Part shown: one piece after another, positions 58,781 through 64,000 of the stretch
How positions within the stretch are numbered: the first letter of the stretch is position 1
How the letters are laid out: each line of letters begins with the position of its first letter
NCBI GenBank assembly: GCA_016712445.1
Contig: JADJRB010000001.1
Coordinates: 620,001-684,000, forward strand
DNA length: 64,000 bases
From: Acidobacteriota bacterium
GTDB taxonomy: Bacteria; Pseudomonadota; Alphaproteobacteria; Caulobacterales; Hyphomonadaceae
Direction of reading: 5' to 3'
The notes under the pieces: generated by a model
What the model was told of the DNA's origin: nothing
Seen by the model: the letters and a program-made list of their open reading frames with translations, nothing else
Database searches by the model: none
Made by a program: the position numbers and the translations under genes

Positions 58781-60052
58781 ATGGCGACCAAGACGGCAGG
58801 CCGGGTCACGAAAGACATTTACGAAGTCGGCGAGATCCCGCCGGAATTCCACGTCCCGAAAATGATGCACGCCTGGACGATCCGGCGCGAGCGTCATGGC
58901 CGGCCATCGACGGCAATGCTGGTCGAGCAGGTGCCGGTGCCGGAAATCGACTCCGATGAAGTGCTGGTCCTCGTGATGGCAGCCGGCGTCAACTATAATG
59001 GCATCTGGGCCGCGCTGGGCGAGCCGATCTCGCCGTTCGATGTGCACAAGCAGCCTTTCCATGTGGCGGGCTCCGATGCCTCGGGCATCGTGTGGGCCGT
59101 GGGCAAGCGCGTGACGCGCGTGAAGCCAGGCGACGAGGTCGTGATCCACTGCAACCAGGACGACGGCGACGACGAGGAGTGCAATGGCGGCGACCCGATG
59201 TTCTCGCCGAGCCAGCGCATCTGGGGCTATGAAACGCCGGACGGTTCGTTCGCACAGTTCTGCCGCGTGCAGGCCCGCCAGTGCATGCCGCGCCCGAAAC
59301 ACCTGACCTGGGAAGAGAGCGCCTGTTACACGCTGACGCTGGCGACGGCTTACCGGATGCTGTTCGGCCACCGGCCGCATATCGTCTCTCCGGCGGATAA
59401 TGTGCTGGTCTGGGGCGCGTCGGGCGGTCTGGGATGCTTTGCGGTGCAGCTCTGCGCGGTGACCGGGGCGAATGCGATTGGCGTGGTTTCGTCCGAGGAC
59501 AAGCGCGATTATGTGATGAGCCTTGGCGCCAAGGGCGTGATCAACCGCAACGACTTCAATTGCTGGGGCCAGCTGCCAAAGGTCAACGGGCCCGAGTTTG
59601 CCGACTACATGAAAGAGAGCCGCAAGTTCGGCAAGGCGATCTGGGATATCACCGGCAAGAAGGACGTCGACCTGGTGTTCGAGCACCCGGGCGAGGCGAC
59701 CTTCCCGGTCTCCGTGTTCGTGGTGAAGCGCGGCGGCATGGTGGTGATCTGCGCGGGCACGTCGGGCTTCAACCTGACCATGGACGCACGTTTCTTGTGG
59801 ATGCGCCAGAAGCGTGTTCAGGGCTCGCACTTTGCCAACCTGAAGCAGGCGAGCGAAGCCAACCAGCTGGTGATCAACCGCCGCATCGATCCCGGCATGT
59901 CGGAAGTCTTCCCCTGGGCAGATATCCCGCTCGCCCACGAGAAGATGCTCGACAACAAGCACCTGCCCGGAAACATGGCCGTGCTGGTGACGGCGCCGAA
60001 GCCGGGCCTTCGCACGGTCGAAGATGTGCTGGCGGTGAACGGACAGGGCTGA
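58781..60052 (+). CDS. ccr: Crotonyl-CoA carboxylase/reductase
   Basis: The 423-residue medium-chain dehydrogenase-family enzyme uses NADPH and CO2 to turn crotonyl-CoA into (2S)-ethylmalonyl-CoA, the key step of the ethylmalonyl-CoA pathway. Diagnostic parts are GVNYNGIWAALGEPISPFDVHKQPFHVAGSDASG (core NYNGIWA), QRIWGYETPDGSFAQF and the cofactor-binding VLVWGASGGLGCFAVQL. The length fits. ATG 58781 is chosen over 58775 since GGAGG (58770-58774) would abut the latter; the extra residues of the frame to 58745 do not fit the family. The SnoaL-like gene follows after 7 bp. Confidence 0.95.
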   Translation: MATKTAGRVTKDIYEVGEIPPEFHVPKMMHAWTIRRERHGRPSTAMLVEQVPVPEIDSDEVLVLVMAAGVNYNGIWAALGEPISPFDVHKQPFHVAGSDASGIVWAVGKRVTRVKPGDEVVIHCNQDDGDDEECNGGDPMFSPSQRIWGYETPDGSFAQFCRVQARQCMPRPKHLTWEESACYTLTLATAYRMLFGHRPHIVSPADNVLVWGASGGLGCFAVQLCAVTGANAIGVVSSEDKRDYVMSLGAKGVINRNDFNCWGQLPKVNGPEFADYMKESRKFGKAIWDITGKKDVDLVFEHPGEATFPVSVFVVKRGGMVVICAGTSGFNLTMDARFLWMRQKRVQGSHFANLKQASEANQLVINRRIDPGMSEVFPWADIPLAHEKMLDNKHLPGNMAVLVTAPKPGLRTVEDVLAVNGQG

Positions 60053-60059
60053 AGCGCGG

Positions 60060-60425
60060 ATGATACCGCCTTTCGACGCCGCCAAGGCGGACAAGTTCGC
60101 ACGCGCCTGGCTTTCGGCCTGGAACGACCGGGATATCGACCGGATTCTTGCGCACTATTCCGACGCGGTCGTGTTCCACTCGCCGCGGATCGCGCTTGTG
60201 ATGGGCAACGGTGCAGCGAGCGTTTCTGGCAAGCCGGCGCTTCGGACCTATTGGACCAAAGCGCTGGAAAGGTCGCCGGAGCTATTCTTCGAGCTGGAGA
60301 ATGTGCTCGTCAGTTCCGACGCCGTCACCCTTCTGTACACGAACCACCGCGAAGAGCTGGTTGCCGAGACATTCCTGTTCGACGCCGACGGCGAAGTGCG
60401 CGAGTCGATTGCAGCCTATCGCTGA
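60060..60425 (+). CDS. SnoaL-like/NTF2-fold protein
   Basis: The 121-residue protein shows the NTF2-like fold: an N-terminal helix AWLSAWNDRDIDRILAHYSDAVVFHSP, then FELENVLVSSDAVTLLYTNH and FLFDADGEVRESIAAYR. It is a small alpha+beta cone domain used for ligand binding or isomerase-like activity; the ligand is unknown. It starts 7 bases after ccr with the ATG at 60060 and is probably co-transcribed. Its last 10 bases overlap the convergent transporter gene. Confidence 0.82.
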   Translation: MIPPFDAAKADKFARAWLSAWNDRDIDRILAHYSDAVVFHSPRIALVMGNGAASVSGKPALRTYWTKALERSPELFFELENVLVSSDAVTLLYTNHREELVAETFLFDADGEVRESIAAYR

Positions 60426-61363
60426 ACGGCGAGCCGGCCGCGGCCGCCGCTGCGTGCAAGCCAGACGCCGCCGAGGATAAGACAGAAGGCCAGCAGGGCG
60501 TTCCAGCTCTGCGTCTCGTGGAAGAATATCCAGCCGAAGGCGGCGCTGATCACCGGGATCGCATAGCCGTTGAGCGAGACGAACGTGGCCCCTGCCCGCA
60601 CCACCAGCATCATGTAGACCACCTGCGCCAGGCCCGAGGAACCGAGGCCGAGCCCGAGCACGCCCAGCCAGTTGATCCAGGTGGCACTGACGGCGGCCGG
60701 ATCGACGGTCAGCGTCATCGGCATCGAGACGACCGCGGACACCGTCGCGTAACTCGCGGCGAAGGCGATTGCGTCCATGGGCGGCGCGGCCCGCGCGATC
60801 AGGGTTGAGGCGGCGTAGGCCGCCGTGGCGAGCAGCAGGAGAAGCTGCGCAATGGTGCTGGCTGACCCGAGGCTCTCGAGCGCTTCCGGCCCGAACAGCA
60901 CGCCAACTCCTACGAAACCAAGCACGACGCCGACGCCGGTGCGCGCGGTCATGCGCTCTTCGGCGAACAGGAGGTTGGCACCGATGGCCACGAAAACCGG
61001 CGACGCGGCAGTGTAGAGCGCCGCGAGGCTGGAATCGACCGTTTCCTGCGCCGTGGTGATCAGGAAGAACGGGATCACGGAGCCGACCAGGCTCATGCCG
61101 ATGATCGACGTCCAGCGGCGGCGGTCGCTGAGCGGCGGCATCTGCTTGCGCATCGCGATCAGCACGGCCCAGAGGAAAATCGCCCCGATCAGCAACCGGC
61201 CCGGCAGCACCCATTCGGGCGGCAAGCCGGTGTCGAGCCCCTTGCCCACCGCGAGGCGCGTGAGCGGGTACGCCCCCGCCCAGATCAGCGACAGGACGGC
61301 GAACAGGATCCAGTCGAGCATCGGTCGGCCCGTCTGAGTTCCGGCGCCTTTCGGGAGGGTCAT
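60416..61363 (-). CDS. DMT-superfamily transporter (EamA)
   Basis: The 315-residue protein has about ten helices in two EamA repeats (about residues 15-150 and 160-300), with GSVIPFFLITTAQETVDSSLAALYTAASPVFVAI (core LAALYTAASPVF) and LAQVVYMMLVVRAGATFVSL as landmarks. It exports a metabolite of unknown identity. ATG 61363 is chosen since AAGGA lies 10 bases before; ATG 61321 (14 codons later) is an alternative. The frame is open back to 61600 without support. Confidence 0.88.
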   Translation of the reverse strand: MTLPKGAGTQTGRPMLDWILFAVLSLIWAGAYPLTRLAVGKGLDTGLPPEWVLPGRLLIGAIFLWAVLIAMRKQMPPLSDRRRWTSIIGMSLVGSVIPFFLITTAQETVDSSLAALYTAASPVFVAIGANLLFAEERMTARTGVGVVLGFVGVGVLFGPEALESLGSASTIAQLLLLLATAAYAASTLIARAAPPMDAIAFAASYATVSAVVSMPMTLTVDPAAVSATWINWLGVLGLGLGSSGLAQVVYMMLVVRAGATFVSLNGYAIPVISAAFGWIFFHETQSWNALLAFCLILGGVWLARSGGRGRLAVQR

Positions 61364-61581
61364 CGGGGTCTTCCTTGCAGGCGACCGCACTAAGCGCGGC
61401 CGACCGGCCTGTCTACCCGCCCGGCTTGCACGGGACTTGCAGGCAAGCGGCAGGGCCTGAGCTTCCTTCCCTAACGTCATTTCGCGGCGCGGTGCCGCAC
61501 GGATTGCGGGTGGACGCGGGGGGCCAGCGCCAGTAAATGGCAGCAAAACTTGGCGAAAGCTCGCCTGACAGGAGAAAAGAC

Positions 61582-62592
61582 ATGGCCGTTCGCGTTGCAA
61601 TCAATGGATTTGGCCGGATCGGCCGCCTCGTCCTGCGCTCGATCATCGAACATGGCCGCACCGATATCGAAGTCGTAGCGATCAACGACCTCGGCCCGGT
61701 TGAGACCAACGCGCACCTCCTGCGCTTCGACTCCGTCCACGGCCGCTTTCCGGCGGACGTGAAAGTCGACGGCGACAAGATCGTCATCAACGGCAAGCCG
61801 ATCCTGGTGACCGCGATCCGCGACCCGAAAGACCTGCCCCATCGCGAACTCGACGTGGACATCGCGATGGAGTGCACCGGCATCTTCACGAGCAAGGACA
61901 AGGCCTCGGCCCACCTCGCCGCCGGCGCCAAGCGCGTGCTGGTTTCGGCCCCGGCAGACGGCGCCGACCTGACGGTCGTCTACGGCGTCAACCACGACAA
62001 GCTGAAGAAGGACCACATGGTCGTCTCCAACGCCTCGTGCACGACGAACTGCCTCGCTCCGGTCGCGCAGGTGCTGCACGCTGCCATCGGCATCGACAAG
62101 GGCATGATGACCACCATCCACTCCTACACCAACGACCAGCCCTCGCTCGACCAGATGCACAAGGACCTCTACCGGGCCCGCGCTGCCTCGCTGTCGATGA
62201 TCCCGACGTCGACCGGAGCTGCGAAAGCGGTCGGCTTGGTGCTGCCGGAACTCAAAGGCAAGCTGGACGGCATCTCGGTGCGCGTGCCGACGCCGAACGT
62301 CTCGGTCGTCGACCTGAAATTCATCGCCAAGAAGAACACGACGGTCGAGGAAGTAAACGGCGCCATCGTCAAGGCCGCTTCGTCGGGCCCGCTGAAAGGC
62401 GTGCTGGGCGTGACCGACCAGCCGAACGTGTCGTCGGACTTCATCCATGACGACCGCTCGTCGATCTTCCACCTCGACCAGACGAAAGTCATGGACGGCC
62501 ACTTCGTGTCGATCCTGACCTGGTATGACAACGAGTGGGGTTTCGCCACGCGCATGAGCGACACCGCGCTCGTGATGGCGAAACTGATCTAG
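61582..62592 (+). CDS. gap: Glyceraldehyde-3-phosphate dehydrogenase, type I
   Basis: The 336-residue enzyme interconverts glyceraldehyde-3-phosphate and 1,3-bisphosphoglycerate with NAD. It has INGFGRIGRLVLRS at the start, the catalytic SNASCTTNCLAPVAQV with Cys in ASCTTN, and WYDNEWGFATRMSD near the end. ATG 61582 has CAGGAGA 8 bases upstream; 15 in-frame codons before it are not used. The pgk gene follows after 6 bp, so the two form the usual gap-pgk operon. Confidence 0.97.
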   Translation: MAVRVAINGFGRIGRLVLRSIIEHGRTDIEVVAINDLGPVETNAHLLRFDSVHGRFPADVKVDGDKIVINGKPILVTAIRDPKDLPHRELDVDIAMECTGIFTSKDKASAHLAAGAKRVLVSAPADGADLTVVYGVNHDKLKKDHMVVSNASCTTNCLAPVAQVLHAAIGIDKGMMTTIHSYTNDQPSLDQMHKDLYRARAASLSMIPTSTGAAKAVGLVLPELKGKLDGISVRVPTPNVSVVDLKFIAKKNTTVEEVNGAIVKAASSGPLKGVLGVTDQPNVSSDFIHDDRSSIFHLDQTKVMDGHFVSILTWYDNEWGFATRMSDTALVMAKLI

Positions 62593-62598
62593 TCGAAC

Positions 62599-63795
62599 AT
62601 GGCCGCCTTCAAACGCATTTCAGACGCTGGCAATCTGACCGGCAAGGTCGCGCTCGTGCGCGTCGACTTCAACGTGCCGATGGAAAATGGTCTGGTTACG
62701 GACGATACACGCCTGCGGGCGGCGGTCGACACCGTGCAGACGCTGCGCACGCAAGGCGCGAAGGTCGCCCTGCTCGCGCACTTCGGGCGCCCCAAGGGCG
62801 AACGCGTGGCCGAGATGAGCCTTGCGCCGATCGCGGGCGCGTTCGCCAAAGTGCTGGGCTCGAATGTCAGCTTCGTCGCCGACTGCAAGGGCGAACATGT
62901 GAAGAAGGCGATCGCGGACCTGCAGCCGGCCGGTGTGATCCTGCTTGAGAATACGCGTTTCTACAAAGGCGAGGAAAAAGGCGACCTCGAGCTTGCGAAG
63001 GAAATCGCGAGCCTTGGCGACATCTTTGTCAATGATGCTTTCTCCGCCGCGCACCGCCGCCATGTGACGACCGCCGTGCTCGCCGAGCTGCTGCCCGCCT
63101 ACGCCGGCGTCAACATGGAGGCGGAACTCGACGCGCTGGACAAGGCGCTCGGCACGCCGCAGCGGCCGGTGATGGCGATTGTGGGCGGCGCGAAAGTGTC
63201 GTCCAAGATCGACCTCCTCAAGAACCTCGTGACAAAAGTCGACATGCTGGCGATCGGCGGCGGCATGGCAAATACGTTTCTCGCGGCGCAAGGCGTCGAT
63301 GTCGGCAAGTCGCTGTGCGAGCATGACCTTGCCGGCACCGTGCGCGAGATCGGAGCGGCTGCGAAGGCGGCGGGCTGCGAAATTCTGCTACCGCGAGATG
63401 TGGTGGTGGCGAAAGACTTCAAGGCGAACGCAGCGAACAGGGTTTGCGGCCTCGATGAAGTTGGCGCTGACGAGATGATCCTTGATGCCGGCCCGGCCAC
63501 GATTGCGAACCTCGAACAGGCCCTCGGTCGCGCAAAAACGGTGATCTGGAACGGGCCGCTCGGCGCGTTCGAGCTGACGCCATTCGACACGGCCACCGTG
63601 AAGGTGGCGGAAGCTGCCGCCAGGCTGGCGAAGGCCGGCAAGCTGGTCGCGGTCGCAGGCGGCGGCGATACGGTGTCCGCGATGAACCATGCGGGCGTGG
63701 CAGCCGACCTGACCTTCATCTCGACGGCCGGCGGCGCCTTCCTCGAATGGATGGAAGGCAAGGAACTGCCGGGCGTCGAGGCGCTTCGCAGCTAG
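62599..63795 (+). CDS. pgk: Phosphoglycerate kinase
   Basis: The 398-residue enzyme transfers phosphate between 1,3-bisphosphoglycerate and ADP. Landmarks are VALVRVDFNVPMENGLVTDDTR (substrate-binding Asp-Phe-Asn), LAHFGRPKGERV, FVNDAFSAAHRRHV, GGAKVSSKI and the nucleotide loop VAVAGGGDTVSAMN. The length is standard. It lies 6 bp after gap. The next gene, a lipoprotein, begins 52 bp downstream. Confidence 0.97.
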   Translation: MAAFKRISDAGNLTGKVALVRVDFNVPMENGLVTDDTRLRAAVDTVQTLRTQGAKVALLAHFGRPKGERVAEMSLAPIAGAFAKVLGSNVSFVADCKGEHVKKAIADLQPAGVILLENTRFYKGEEKGDLELAKEIASLGDIFVNDAFSAAHRRHVTTAVLAELLPAYAGVNMEAELDALDKALGTPQRPVMAIVGGAKVSSKIDLLKNLVTKVDMLAIGGGMANTFLAAQGVDVGKSLCEHDLAGTVREIGAAAKAAGCEILLPRDVVVAKDFKANAANRVCGLDEVGADEMILDAGPATIANLEQALGRAKTVIWNGPLGAFELTPFDTATVKVAEAAARLAKAGKLVAVAGGGDTVSAMNHAGVAADLTFISTAGGAFLEWMEGKELPGVEALRS

Positions 63796-63847
63796 GCTGC
63801 ATCCAGACAGGCGCGCGAGTGCATCTGGTGTAAAACCGGAGGCACCG

Positions 63848-64000
63848 ATGTTGAAGACTTTCCCCGCCCTGCTCACGGCGCTAGCTGTGACCGCCTGCGC
63901 ATCTGCTCACTCCGCCGACGGGGACATCCTCACTTACCTGCGCAGCAATATCGATGGGACCGAGCCGGAGACCGTGTCGGTCTACCTAAAGGATGATGCG
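63848..64000 (+). CDS. Lipoprotein gene, truncated by the window edge
   Basis: The first 51 codons are visible. They start with a lipoprotein signal MLKTFPALLTALAVTACAS with lipobox VTAC (Cys17). The mature part begins HSADGDILTYLRSNIDGTEPETVSVYLKDDA and runs out of the window. No family can be named from this fragment. ATG 63848 has CCGGAGG 7 bases upstream. Confidence 0.75.
   Translation, partial: MLKTFPALLTALAVTACASAHSADGDILTYLRSNIDGTEPETVSVYLKDDA

Overview
The window is GC-rich, densely coded chromosomal DNA from an alphaproteobacterium. The best guess is a Hyphomonas-like member of the Hyphomonadaceae, or a relative near Caulobacterales. Pointers are a class I lysyl-tRNA synthetase, a roughly 1,570-residue NAD-glutamate dehydrogenase, a PhyR-type response regulator with an HWE kinase, both signature enzymes of the ethylmalonyl-CoA pathway, an UrcA protein and a CC0125/CC1285-type lipoprotein. 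No rRNA, tRNA or CRISPR array was seen.

Layout. 1-7.4 kb: serine hydrolase and Lrp/AsnC regulator, divergent from a fused indolepyruvate ferredoxin oxidoreductase; then a lipoprotein and lysS. 7.5-9.94 kb: an IS1595-family transposon with 28-bp terminal inverted repeats, an 8-bp target duplication and three passenger genes of unknown role. 10-14.2 kb: a membrane protein/XRE pair, bfd and bfr with Fur-like boxes, and two SIMPL proteins around a DUF2853 gene. 14.2-21 kb: two acyl-CoA dehydrogenases, a family 2 glycosyltransferase, a photolyase/cryptochrome, and an AT-rich regulatory region before two small secreted or unknown proteins. 21-25.3 kb: SixA-like phosphatase, 1-Cys peroxiredoxin, PhyR convergent with an HWE kinase, cation exchanger. 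25.3-33 kb: oxidoreductase, DMT exporter, DUF1003 protein, ilvE divergent from a MarR/response regulator/histidine kinase operon, and a GNAT-nitrilase fusion. 33-44.4 kb: an AT-richer ExbD/TolR-like orphan, pterin dehydratase, HAD hydrolase, SDR, mtgA-queG and NAD-GDH. 44.4-54.8 kb: AI-2E-type permease, HerA-like ATPase, aldehyde dehydrogenase, GST, lipoproteins, Bcr/CflA-type exporter, DUF885 hydrolase and a CxxCH lipoprotein. 54.8-64 kb: ecm and ccr around small genes and a D-amino acid transaminase, then gap-pgk and the start of another lipoprotein gene.

Functional reading. Central metabolism dominates: acetyl-CoA assimilation through ccr/ecm, glycolysis/gluconeogenesis (gap, pgk), amino acid catabolism (NAD-GDH, IOR, transaminases) and acyl-CoA oxidation. 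Stress and redox functions (PhyR, peroxiredoxin, bacterioferritin, photolyase, GST) are interspersed. The clearest accessory element is the IS1595-family transposon with cargo. The clearest new regulatory clue is a short dyad found upstream of both ecm and ccr. Starts were chosen by Shine-Dalgarno spacing and family alignment from memory; no database search was possible.
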